A stretch of DNA of 60,000 nucleotides, taken from the NCBI GenBank assembly GCA_014529385.2, contig CM043942.1, positions 3,080,501 through 3,140,500 on the forward strand, in the 5' to 3' direction. Position 1 is the stretch's first letter. Each line of letters starts with the position of its first letter. Shown here piece by piece: positions 32,952-44,800 of this stretch. Position numbers and translations under genes: made by a program. Below the pieces are notes generated by a model, which saw nothing but the letters and a program-made list of their open reading frames with translations, had not been told where the DNA came from and did no database searches. Origin of the DNA: Adiantum capillus-veneris (taxonomy: Eukaryota > Streptophyta > Polypodiopsida > Polypodiales > Pteridaceae).

Positions 32952-34475
32952 ATGCACTTACGCTCTGGGCGGGTGCTAGAACACGATCATATTGAGGGTG
33001 CCTCTGTTCATACGGATACCCATTACCCATCCACGATAAGCTCTAGACCCTCAGCGGGGACACAAGGTAGCACCACCCAAGACCCTAAAATAGCCGCTAG
33101 TGATTCCTCCTCCGACTCAGAAATCATGGAAGCATACCCTAACCAAAACACTGAGAGAGAAGGCCATGCACCTCCCGAAGCTCCACAGCCTAGTACTAGT
33201 ATGTTTAGCCGTTTCATGGAAACATTAGGTAGAGCTACTCGCTCGGAACCTAATGCAAATGAAGCACACGAAGAGGATGGGTTGGACTCTGACACACCTC
33301 TACGATACCCCATTGAGTTAAATAGTGCCTATGGAAAAGTGCTATATAACGCCTTATTGGACACGGGTGCTAAATACAATCTGCTATCCTATGGGGTGTG
33401 GTGTCAGTTAGGGAAGCCACCTCTATCTGAGAGTATTATCCAAGTCAAGGGTGTCAACAAGAAAAAAACTGCGGTTTTTGGAATCTGGCACACTTCTGTC
33501 AGTTATGACAATGGGGTGGTAGCTCAAGACTTTTTGGTCATGCCTACTGGAACTATGGAGGGTAATATAAACCTAGGCCGCACGTGGATGATAGCCACCA
33601 AATGCACTATTGATTGGGGGACTGGGGGTGTTACAACGCAAAAACCAACTCTTAGCCCTACCACTCAAGCCATAGTCCCTGAGATATTGCCCAAGGAAAT
33701 AAAACCCAAGACATTGCATGTCCAGGAGGTTGAACCATACGTCCCCATAGCCCAACTCTCTAGAGCTTCAACTAATGTAGTTGAAAGAAAGCTTGAGACA
33801 CACAAGAACCATCCTAATATAACAGAGAAAACATATAAGTGGGTCCCTAAAACCTCTGTAGTGAGCATGGTTGATGCAAAAAAACGGAAACCTAGTAAGA
33901 ACCGTACCACTCACTCCAAGAAAAGTAAGAAAATGTTGCGATGGATACCTAAACGACTATTGGAAGCCCAAGGCTACTATCAAGGAAATGATCAAATCTG
34001 GGTGCCAAAACGTAGATTGTGCTCTTACCTATCACCTGACCCAAGTGAACCCAATCCTGTGGCTCCAAAACAAATTGAAAATCGTGGAAAGGAAAAAATC
34101 ACAGAACGTTACACACCCGCTCCCGAGCTAGTTTGGGTACCAAAGGAAGAACGATTTGTTCCACCTAGCTCAGGAAGGGGGGAGTCCCATGAAGATTCTA
34201 GCTCATCATGTAATACATCCATAGAGGTAAAAGCTTCTACACAGCCTCCATCTATAGTAGTGGACCTCCATGAAGCTACAAAAGAATCCACACCTCCCAG
34301 TGTTCAAGAATCACCTGATGAACCACTTCAAGTTCGATCCTGGGAGAGTACCTTACCACCGTTGCAGCTTGACAAGGCACCTAGGGTAATAGAAAACTAC
34401 TGGCAAAAATCCTCACCTATTACCAACTGGAACAATTGGTTACAAAGGGTGACAAGCTCATTTCAAACGGTATGA
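32952..34475 (+). CDS. Retropepsin-like protein with tryptophan repeats (507 aa)
   Basis: A single intact frame starts at ATG 32952 (MHLRSGRVLEHDH). Residues 1-110 are Ser/Pro/Glu-rich and probably disordered. Residues about 115-225 form a retroviral-type aspartic protease domain: ALLDTGAKYNLLSYGVW has the D-T-G-A active site near residue 137, and INLGRTWMI is the later hydrophobic block. From residue 290 on there are four tryptophan motifs with a common core, KWVPK, RWIPKRL, IWVPKRR and VWVPKEE, set in basic and Ser/Pro-rich sequence. Gag matrix/capsid, zinc knuckle, RT and IN are absent. The intact frame in a very young copy suggests the protein is useful to the element or was until recently. 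Its role is unknown. The stop is TGA at 34473-34475. Confidence 0.8.
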   Translation: MHLRSGRVLEHDHIEGASVHTDTHYPSTISSRPSAGTQGSTTQDPKIAASDSSSDSEIMEAYPNQNTEREGHAPPEAPQPSTSMFSRFMETLGRATRSEPNANEAHEEDGLDSDTPLRYPIELNSAYGKVLYNALLDTGAKYNLLSYGVWCQLGKPPLSESIIQVKGVNKKKTAVFGIWHTSVSYDNGVVAQDFLVMPTGTMEGNINLGRTWMIATKCTIDWGTGGVTTQKPTLSPTTQAIVPEILPKEIKPKTLHVQEVEPYVPIAQLSRASTNVVERKLETHKNHPNITEKTYKWVPKTSVVSMVDAKKRKPSKNRTTHSKKSKKMLRWIPKRLLEAQGYYQGNDQIWVPKRRLCSYLSPDPSEPNPVAPKQIENRGKEKITERYTPAPELVWVPKEERFVPPSSGRGESHEDSSSSCNTSIEVKASTQPPSIVVDLHEATKESTPPSVQESPDEPLQVRSWESTLPPLQLDKAPRVIENYWQKSSPITNWNNWLQRVTSSFQTV

Positions 34476-36075
34476 TCTACCCAAGGAAGGGGGGAGTGTT
34501 TGCTGACAGTCATCATTCATTTGTTTCCCTCTCAACCTTTTTCCCTGACCTCTCAATTCCAATCTTAGGGAATGTACATATAAAGCTTTATACTCACAAA
34601 AAAAATAAAATAAAGAGCAAGAGCAATTAGCAAACGAGTATGCACATTAAAGTCAAAACATTGACTCAGACCTACACATGTCACATCTGGTACAGTGAAA
34701 CAGAAACCTATGCCATAAAACACCTTTGATCCTCATCACTTGAGTGATGGAGGGTAGGTAAGATTAGTACGATAGGAGTGTTTCTGTTTTAGAGTTGAGT
34801 GATTAGACAAGTTCTCTTTTCCCACTGATGTGCCTCCTGGAGGTATTCCTTTTGTTTCCTAGTGTGTACAGGAACGTGTTGCTATTGATAGGATTGGACC
34901 TTCATGGAACCTTCAAATCAAGCGCGACCATCAACACAAACAGGTGTTTCTTGTCCATTAGCATTGCCCTTATCTTTTTTGCATCCATGTTTGTCTGCTT
35001 TGATTGTGATTGGTAGCATAATATTCAGCGCATTTGCTTAGTATCCAACATTTAATTCAATGTAATGTTTTGTCATAATCACTTGTCTAGGTGTAAAAAT
35101 CAAGCAGTCTGACTAAGCTAGTTTGACCAAGCTAGGTATTAGAAATCTTCTCTTAATACCATGGGGAATGCCTTCCTAATAAGCAATGGTTACTTAGGTT
35201 CTTAATCCGATTTAGGCAGCATCGTATGAAATGTAATAGGGCTTTCTAGTGGGCTTAACCCTATTGACCTTTAGCGTAAGTATTATAAAGGGAGTTTACT
35301 AATGTGATGAGCCTGGGGAATGTAACAGTGTTATATGACCCCCCAAAGTTACAAAATTAAAATGATGAAAATGAACAAGCAAAAAATCAAAGTGCCACAA
35401 TGTAAAATTTTAAGCTGGAAAAGAAATCTCAGCTTGATTTGGTACTTCACTCACATGTATTGCCTATGGTACTAGAGCCCTAGAGGTTCCCAGTGTGGGC
35501 GCTTTTCCTTGAAAAGCAAAAAACCCAAGGCATACAAAATAAGCACACACATCATAATTGAATCACTGTGAAAAGACCTTGGGGGGTCAAAGAAAAAGTA
35601 ATCAGTCAGGTGATGATTTCATGAGAAATTCCTTTTATGGTAGCTTAACTACAAGGTTTTCTAGATATAGCCTCTAGTCAGCCCTCGAACATGAATACTT
35701 GGCTCTCGCGATTAAACAACTTAATTGACCACCGAAAATTAAGAAGCTTACCCATGGTATTAATATTCGATCTCTAGTGCTTTTCGACCGTCAAATTAGT
35801 GACCCCAGACTTGTTTAATTTTCTACCTTTACATCTGTTTATGCATTTGATTACATTGCAATTTAATGTTCATTGCTACCAAATTATTTGAAATTCTTTG
35901 ACCAATCAATTTTTCTATCTAAAACTGCATATGCTTTTTAAGAGAATGCAATTACTGTGCCAATGTTGTTTGATTTTGCAGTGACTGAAGAAGGCTAAGG
36001 ACATTCATCTCAAATGCTCTTCCACCTCGACGAACCAGCATCAACTCAATAGCTTCCGAGGACGGAATCTACATC
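34476..36075 (+). other. Non-coding 3' internal region of the young element
   Basis: About 1.6 kb without a convincing frame. It contains no recognisable enzyme remnant on either strand, so the loss of pol is complete and not the result of recent decay. Confidence 0.7.
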
Positions 36076-36088
36076 AGGAAGGGGGGCA
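36076..36088 (+). other. Polypurine tract
   Basis: AGGAAGGGGGGCA directly precedes the right LTR at 36089. Confidence 0.85.
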
Positions 36089-36381
36089 TGTTAACCCTCA
36101 CGGCACACGGACACCCATCACCTACGACGGACGTGTATTATGTATTTGGTAGAGTCAGGTACCGGGCTTGTCGGACCAATAGGGAAAGGTAGAGTGATCG
36201 CAGATGAGAGGCGCACTTTAACTTGGACATTCAAGGGATTAGTTGGTTAAGCATGGGCGCCCAAGTGTGAATGGGGTGAGCTCCTATAAAAGCCAACTAA
36301 ACCTAATTTTTACTCATTCTCTCATTTGTGCAATTGAAGAGTGCTCTTGCTCCATCTCCATCTTCTTCTTCTTCACCTCCT

Positions 36382-36412
<31 letters not shown>

Positions 36413-36662
36413 GAGAGTGTGTGTGCGATCGAGCATTACGAAGGCACGACGGCGGCGAAGCGGTTGAGCGCGGCACGACTGCAGCTTCTTCTTCATCGCG
36501 GCGAGGAATCCACCACGAAGGCGAGCGTAGAGCGGTGAGTGACACACCCTTTGTTTTCTTGAGCTTGCTAGTTTAGGCTTGTTGTGTGCTTGGAGCCGTT
36601 TGTGGCTCGCATACGGTGTATTGGCAAGTCCCTTGCTTCGACAGTGCGGCAAGGAGCGCACA
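36089..36662 (+). repeat. 3' LTR of the young element
   Basis: 574 bp, same length as the left LTR, with TATAAAA at 36285-36291. It is followed by CCAAG, the target duplication. Confidence 0.95.
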
Positions 36663-39609
36663 CCAAGACTACACCAAAGGTAATTTTGGGTATGTATACT
36701 TGGGAGATAATGAAGCTTGTGAGATTGTCGACAAAGGTACAGTTTCTGTCAAAACTGCTAACGGAAATGAATGGAAGCTTAAAGATGTTAGGCATGTTCC
36801 TTCTCTTCGGAAAAAATTGAAATCTACAGGACAATTGGACGATGAAGGTCACAACATTGAATTCGGAAACAAACAGTGGAAGATCTCAAAGGAATCTTTG
36901 GTGGTTACCAAGGGAGAAAACGTTGGTACACTTTACTTGTGTACAGTTAGCACGCAACCTTCAGTATGTGCAGCAACTACAAAAGTTGACAGTGCGGTGT
37001 GGCACTATCGGCTTGGGCATATGAGTGCCAAAGGAATGCAAATCCTTCAAACAAAGAAGCTTCTACCAGGTTTGAAAGAAGTGGACTTAGAGTTCTGTGA
37101 AGATTGTGTTTATGGTAAACAAAAGAGGGTAAAATTTCAAAAATTAGGAAATGAAAGAAAAAATAAAAAACTTTAGTTGGTTCATTCTGATGTTTGGGGT
37201 CCTGCAAGTACACCATCACTTGGTGGCTCATTGTACTATGTAACATTCATAGACGATGCAACTAGAAAAACATGGGTTTATGTCATGAAGAATAAGTCTG
37301 ATGTATTTTCCATATTTCAAAGGTGGAAAGCCTTTGTGGAGAATGAAATAGGTACCAAGGTTAAATGCCTCAGATCCGACAATGGAGGTGAATATTGTAG
37401 CCAAGCTTTTGAAAGCTTTTGTGCTAGCAATGGAATTCGGAGGCAAAGGACAACCCCAAGGACACCTCAACAAAATGGGATTTCGGAAAGGATGAACAGG
37501 ACAATTATGGAGTGAGCACAAAGTATGCGGCTACATGCAGGCCTACCACTTGAGCAGGTCTGTGTACTTAATCAATCGGTCACCCTCAATGGCATTGGAT
37601 GGGGGAGTCCCAGAAGAGGCATGGACAGGTAAACTGGTGAATTATGCATTTCTCAAAGTGTTTGGGTGTGAGGATTTCATGCACATAGATAGAAGCCTAA
37701 GATCAAAGCTAGATGCAAAGTCCAAAAAGTGTTTCTTCATTGGCTATGGAGAAGGTGACTTTCGGTATCGCCTATGGAATCCTGAAGATGGTAAAATTTT
37801 AAGGAGTAGGGATGTAATTTTTAACGAACAAAATATGTACAAAGATTACTTGGAAAGAAAACAAACAAAACAAACAAGTGATGAGTACATGGAGCTTGAG
37901 GACGGTGAAGACTCAAGGACTGCAAACGGTGACAATGTGCAACAACGTCAACCAAATGAGGAGCCTCAACCTATTCCCAGAAGATCTACAAGAGCAAGTA
38001 GACATCCAGAAAGGTTTGTTCCTTCCTTCAACCATCTCTTGATCTCAGATTCTGGAGAGCGAGAATCATACGAAGAAGCTATGCAACATGAATCCAAAGA
38101 AGAATGAACGAAGAGCATGCAAGTGGAGATGGACTCACTACATCGCAACCAAACATGGGAGTTGGTTGAGTTGCCTAAAGGTAAGCGGGCACTTCAAAAC
38201 AAATGGGTGTACAAGGTGAAGGAAGAAGAAGGTGGGAAGAAAAGGTACAAGTCTAGGCTTGTGGTAAAAGGTTTTTCTCAAAAGAAAGGTATTGACTTCA
38301 ATGAAATATTTTTTCCTGTTGTAAAAATGAACTCAATTAGGCTTGTCTTAAGCCTTGTGGCTGCTCATGATCTAAATCTCGAGCAAATGGATGTAAATAC
38401 GGCATTCCCTCACGGTGACTTAGAGGAGGAAATCTACATGCTTCAACCAAAGGGGTATGAAGTAAAAGGTAAGGAGAAAATGGTTTGCAGATTAAATAAG
38501 AGCTTGTATGGTTTAAAGCAAGCATCAAGACAATGGCACTTGAAGTTTGATCGATGGATGTTGGATCATGAATTCACAAGATGCAACTCGGATCACTACA
38601 TCTACACGAAGAATTTGGGAGATGGGAAATTCATCATCCTAATGTTATATGTTGATGACATGTTGATTGCAAGTGCTAACATGCAGGACATCAAAGACCT
38701 AAAAGAGGAGCTGTCTAAATCTTTTTCAATGAAAGATTTAGGTACTACAAATAGGATACTTGGTATGAAAATATCAAGGGACAGGATGAAGAAGACAATA
38801 ATGCTATCTCAGAAGATTACATCAAGAAGGTACTAGAAAGGTTTGCAATGAAAAATGCAAAACCAGTTTCTACACCTTTGGCTAGTCATTTTAAACTAAC
38901 GAAGGATATGTATCCAAAGACACAAAAGGAGATAGCCTATATGTCTAAAGTTCCATATGTTGCAGTGGTAGCTTCTCTAATGTATGCTATGGTCTGGACA
39001 AGGCGAGACATTGCACATGCAGTGGGAGTTGTAAGTAGATTCATGGACAACCCAGGTAAAGAGCATTGGCAAGTTGTGAAGTGGATACTTAGGTATCTAA
39101 AAGGGACAACAACAAATGCTTTGTATTTTGGAGGAAGTGATAATTTTTTAGAAAGGTATACTGATGCAGATATGGCAGGTGACAAAGATACTCGAAGGAG
39201 CACTACTGGCTATGTGTTCACGATTGGAGGCACAACAGTAAGCTGGGCTTCAAAACTGTAGAAAGTGGTCTCACTTTCTACCACGAAAGCAGAGTATGTA
39301 GCAATGACGGAGGCAAGCAATGAAATTCTGTGGCTTCACAAATTCTTAGAAGAGCTTGGATTCAAACAAGACAATTGTGTCTTGTACAGTGATAGACAAA
39401 GCGCTATCCATCTTGCAAAGAACTCAGCCTTTCATTCAAGGACAAAGCACATTGAGGTGAGATAGCACTTCATACGCACTCTTTTGTAAGAGGGACAACT
39501 AAAGCTAGGAAAGGTGCATACAAGTGAAAATCCTACAGACATGTTTACAAAGGTGGTCAACAAGGAGAAGTTGAGCTTTTGCTCATCTTCAATCGGCATT
39601 CAAGGATAA
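36663..39609 (+). pseudogene. Copia-2 pol, broken
   Basis: GAG-pre-integrase (WKLKDVRHVPSLRKKLKSTG, WHYRLGHMSAKGMQIL) is followed by a stop at 37174. Integrase at 37177-37515 keeps HSDVWGP, FIDDATRK, SDNGGEYC and TPQQNGISERMNRT, so D, D and E are all present. Stops or shifts follow at 37513, near 37530 and at 38105. RT (38117-38836) has SRLVVKGFSQKKGIDF, QMDVNTAFPHGDLEEEIYM and an intact LYVDDMLIAS. RNase H starts near 38848 and is broken at 38820-38840, 39259, 39463 and 39487. Overall it is less damaged at catalytic residues than copia-1. Confidence 0.9.
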
Positions 39610-39669
39610 GAAGCCATAATGGAAAGCAGTCACAGGTTTTGTTTGGAGATCAGTCTCCAAGTGGGAGAT

Positions 39670-39762
39670 TGTTAAGTATGGAGCCTAATTTACCCTTGTA
39701 ATTTTCTGTGGTAAAAGTGCACATTTTTAAGGCCCCCATTATGAGGAGAAGCCATCATGCGT
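39670..39762 (+). repeat. Copia-2 3' LTR, left part
   Basis: It starts TGTTAAG after AAGTGGGAGAT and is cut after 93 bp by the gypsy insertion at 39763. The remainder is at 51181-51789. Confidence 0.92.
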
Positions 39763-41786
39763 TGTCGAGAAATTTGCGGTCTTTCCAGGAAAGCACCGGG
39801 CTTATGGCTGTGAGAGTTTGTGAGAGAACTCAACAAAAACTATATGAAGGAGTTAAACCATAGATGCCATGAAGACTAGGGTTTGGAAAGAAGTGCAATC
39901 AAAGAAGACTCACTCTTTCTCTCTTGCACTCACACACACAAAGAAAGAACACAGAAGAGAATGTCAAAACAATACGAAGATGAAAACATCAAGGCTATGG
40001 TCATATCGTATCATGGGTAATATGAAAGGGTTAATAGATGAGTTAATGGCATTCAATCTTGGCTGACCAAATAGGCTACGAATTGTTCTTTGGAATTGTA
40101 GTTTTGTGCTTACCATAATATATATATTTTGTCTAGTGATTGGGATTAATTGTGTGTACAAATACTCTTGGTTCATAGCAAGATAACTACGCTTACATCA
40201 AAAGAAAAATTATAGTCTATGAGAGGTAGTATGATGGGATCTGGTGATAGAAGTATTTCATTGAGCCTTTCAGGGCCGAAGAGAAACACTATACGTTGTT
40301 GAAAGTGTATTTTACGGCTAATCCATACGTTAATTTTAATAGATCGTACAGAGTGAAAGCGATAGAAATGATCATCATGTGGGTTATTCATCTAGGATAA
40401 TATATGAGAAATGTAGATACGAGAAAAATGTAGATATGAGAGAAGTGAAGAGATGAGAAGTTTCCCTCCCAAGCCCTATTCTTGTCCGTAGGCAATAAGG
40501 ATACTGCGGGGAGAGATGTACCTGTAGCAAAGAGAATCTAAAATTTGTAGAGATGATGAATTACTAAGAGTGAGAGAGATAGGTTTGGTTAAGGAGATGA
40601 GATTAGATACATATATATATGTTTTGGATTAGAGATGAAAATGAAAACAACAAGAAATCAAGAAAACATCAATGTAGAACACATCTTACTTGACAAACCC
40701 TTCGGCACCATTATTGATGGAGAGAGAAGAAGAGTGGATAATTCCACTTTGATTGATACATCAAGTGCAAGACCTTCTTTGATTAGAGTTGATCTTCCAA
40801 GGTTAGCTTGTTGCAATAACGGCTAGTCTCCCTCTAGGAGAAAGTGTAGGCTTGGGTTTATGTTAATGGCTAAGTACAATTAGGCATTACTACTCACTCC
40901 CTCAAGAATTCCTCTCATCAATGGCTTGAATGCTTGAGTTATTTCCAAGGAAGAAGATGTCCCCTTTTATAGGTGAAGGGAACCCCCAAGGGTTTACACA
41001 AGAAGAGAGGAGCCAGTGTGAACAAGAATTGGAAAAGCTGGAAATGAGCTGTCCCTGCATGACTGGGGTCCAGTATTTTGATCATATCTCCTCAACCGTG
41101 GCTCCAAATAAAAAAGTAAAAATATGGGCAAAAACTTCAGCTCATTAGCTACGATTTTTATTTTAAACTTGTTTTCCAATTCGGATTGGAACCTTGTGTA
41201 AAAAATTCATCAAAATAGGGTCTATTTATGGCAGCAAAAGTCTTCATGTGGTCTCCTTAGCGTAGACTTTCATTTAATTCCAAAGGACACCTCATGCCAT
41301 ATGAAAGCATGACATTGCTCCTTGACAAATTTTTGTAATCATGCTTGCAATAATGTATTAAAATAAGTGTATCTTTGAAATCATGCCACCTAGTGTCCCA
41401 CTAAGATTTGATTCTCTCCTAGTAGCTATTTAAAAAGAAATATAAGAAAAGTATAAAAAATACATAGAATATATATATATTGGAGTTTACCCTAGATATA
41501 GGATCTAGCTAGGGTGTGAGATGATAATGAAATAGTAGAAATAAAGAATCAATGCTTTTTGCCCCAAGTTAAAGAGGCGGAGCTATTGATGCTTTTCCCA
41601 TAGTATTTTCTGATGGTAAAGTAAGGATATGTTACCCTTGAGAAAAATAATAGGATGAGATAGAAGGCTTATTATTATACTTAAATATGCATATGTACAC
41701 TATAGTAAATATAATTATGTATCTAAAAAAATACAAGATAGATCTTGTAGCATGCGTTCCCACTATGTACGTGTCATAGCACGACA
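39763..41786 (-). repeat. Gypsy 3' LTR (left)
   Basis: 2024 bp, TGTCGAG to CACGACA on the + strand. It differs from the right LTR at roughly one site in a hundred in the parts I compared, with small indels such as an AT repeat near 41468 and an 8 bp difference near 41060. The insertion is therefore younger than copia-1 but older than the element at 31343. Confidence 0.93.
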
Positions 41787-41799
41787 TCCACCCCCTCTA
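41787..41799 (-). other. Gypsy polypurine tract
   Basis: On the minus strand AGAGGGGGTGGA directly precedes the LTR start TGTCGTG. Confidence 0.8.
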
Positions 41800-41844
41800 A
41801 ACCTGCACATCCTCCGGTATGTGCCACATTGTGTCTTTGTAAGA

Positions 41845-44800
41845 TTAGACCTCTTGTACATCTTCCTTGTCTTCTTCTTCACAGGATGATTCCAGAGCTT
41901 CATGTTCACTTTGATCTTCACCTGTGTTTTTCTCTTCTTCCTCATCCATATCTTCTAGATCATTGTCTCCTCTTCTCTTAAACATTTTAATCCTTTTTCT
42001 TACAATGGGAATCTTTACTTCTGTACCATCTAGTTCAGACAAGCTGTAAGTAGCATTTTCATGCACACGCTTTATAACATACGGTCCAAACCATCTTTTT
42101 GAGAACTTACGCATGACTGTGTGCTGGTTATCAAGGCTACTATCATACACTAAAACCCAATCACCTTTGTCAATTGCTTTGCTCCTGAGTCGATGTCGCT
42201 TATCAAAATAGTCCTTGTTTTTCAACCTTGCATTTTTGAGTCGTTCTTTTGCAGCTTCAATGTCTCCAGGTCTTCTCTCTAGCTGCCTTATACGCAGTGC
42301 AAGGAGATCTTCCCTACTAAGCCCCTCTTGCCAAGGTAGTACATTCCATGTGGGAATTGTATCCTCAATCGGCATCACTGGCTTTTGACCATGCATTAGC
42401 TCCGCAGGCATGTAGCCAGTTACTGAGCTATGTGTTGTACGATCAACCCATAAAGCATATGGTAACAATTTTGGCCACTCACCAACTCTTCCTTCGCAAG
42501 GCTTGGCCAAAGCTTTGATGATAGGAGGATGCCCTCTTTCACTCTTTCCATTGCCTTCAGGGTTGTAAGCTGTAGTAAGAGAAAGCTTGATCCCTAATCT
42601 AGAAAAGAACTCCCTTGCTTCTTCGGCATCCAGTTCAACTCGATCTGCAGTGATTTTTCCCACACAACCATAACGGCAAATCACTTCATCAAGAAGGAAT
42701 TTGCACACAGCTTCCGTGGTCTTAGCTCTTAATGCTCTTCCTTCAACCTGGTTAGTTAGGTCCTCTCGTGCAAGAACCAAGTATCTCATCTGCCAGAGTC
42801 CTAAAGGCATCGTGACTAGATCCACAACCCATTTATAGTGCATGGCTAGTGGATATGTAGGGTGCAATCCATCACGATGTCGAACATTTGAATACATTTG
42901 ACAAGTTACACATGACTCTACAAACTGAGATACATCTTTATACATACCCTTCCACCAGTATTTTTCTTTCAACTTGGAGAAGGTTGCCCACACACCCCTG
43001 TGTCTAGCCCATAGACTCTCATGAAACTCTTGCATGAGCTTTACTTGAGTCTCATTTTTACATATAACCCGTTGTGGTGTAGCACCCTTTTGTTTAGGAT
43101 GCTTCCACAAGTAACCATCCCTTAAAAAGTACCCATATGCTTTCCTGCGTATCCTCTTGAATTCTTGTTCAGACCAATCATCCTGTTTTGTTAGAGTACT
43201 CAAGTACCTTCCAATAGAAAGCCAATCACCTTCATAAAGATCTTTCAAGAACAATTCAAGTGAATTAGTCATGCAGACATTGCTACCTTTGACATGAGAG
43301 ATAGAATAGAATTTTGTGCCTACATCATCTCCCTCATCAATCATTTGTGAATCATCTTCATACCTTGCCCTTGATAGCATATCTGCCACTGTATTGTCTT
43401 TACCTGCAATGTGCTTAAACTCGGGATTTAAGGACTTAATGTAGGAAATCCACCGCAACATAGCAATGTCTGGTGTTGAGCAGCTTGTAATCATCCCAAG
43501 AAGTGGTAGACAATCTGCTTCTACAACCACACATGCACCAATTAGGTACTCTTTCCCACTTTTCAAGGTTGTAACCATACCCCATAACTCTCTCTTTATC
43601 TGTGGATAGTTTCTTTGGCGAGCACTTAGTACCTTTGCTCCAAATCTTACCACATACCTGTGTCCTTCTTTGTCATCTTGCCCTATTGCCCATCCAATCC
43701 CTGTAGGACTGGTATCTACTGTCACAATCACTGTCCTTTGACACTCATAGTCTACCTTTCTCAAAGTCGTTGGTGACTGGAGTAACTCCTTTAGCTTTTT
43801 CATGGATTTTACATGTGCTTCTGTCCATTTAAACTTTTGATTGTTTCTAAGCAGCTGATAAAGAGGATCAGCTACATGTGCATAATGTGGAATCCAAATA
43901 ACATAGAAGACACATGCTCCCAGAAACCTTCTAACCTCAGTGATGCTAGTGCATGTTTCTTTCATTCTTTGGATGGCATCTACCTTTGATGGACAAGGTT
44001 TCCTACCATATGGCCCGCACATGTGCCCCACAATGAGCACTTCTTTGACACCAAACATAGACTTTTTCCCTGACAATGTAAGATTCACTTCTTCCAACCT
44101 AGACAAAATTTTATCACAATCATTTATGTGATTTACCACAAACCTGCGACATCCCTTGAGATCCAAAGCTTCATCTTTGTCACTTTCTTCACATCCTTTG
44201 ATAGGCAAATCATCAATGAAAGGCATTGTGATTTGAGGAATAAATTCATGTAAGAACTTATTCATCCCATTCATCATATGTGCAACCGAGTTGGTTGCTC
44301 CCTGTGGTAAGGTACACATCCTTACCAAACCCAAAGGTGTCCTCATGGTTGTCAAGTCTCTGCTTTCGATTGCAAGCTGAAATTGATCATACCCTGAGTA
44401 GAGATCCCCCATTGAGTAGATTGCCCTCCCTGCAAACGTCTCTGCAAATTCATCCACAATTGGACCTGTACCTACATTTCTAATTGTCACCTTGTTCACT
44501 GGTTGCATATCTTGGATGAAGCGTAGAGAACCATTCTTCTTTGGAACTGTGAACCACCTGTTTGAGTATGGAGCACAAGAAGGCTCCAAGATTCCCATTT
44601 TGATTTTCTCATTCAGTAGCTCTACTAACTTTGGCAAATGAGCCTTTGGAACCGGAATAGGCCACAGATTCCAAGGCACATGAGGTATTGTGAAAATTAC
44701 CATAGGAGCTACAATATAAGGATCAACACATCCTATCTCATGTGGCTCAAATGCAAAAGCCTTACCATGCTTTGAAAGCATTTCTTTGAAGCACTTTGTC

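Larger units (their letters stand above)
31343..36662 (+). mobile_element. Young non-autonomous LTR retrotransposon with an Asp-tRNA-type PBS
   Basis: The 5320 bp element has 574 bp LTRs and a perfect CCAAG target duplication (31338-31342 and 36663-36667). The PBS reads TGGCGCCGCTGCCGGGGA, the Athila-type Ty3/gypsy site with one change from the usual Asp-tRNA match. The polypurine tract is at 36076-36088. The only long ORF (32952-34475) has a retropepsin-like domain. No zinc knuckle, RT, RNase H or integrase is present in any frame. It must be moved by enzymes of another element. Confidence 0.92.
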
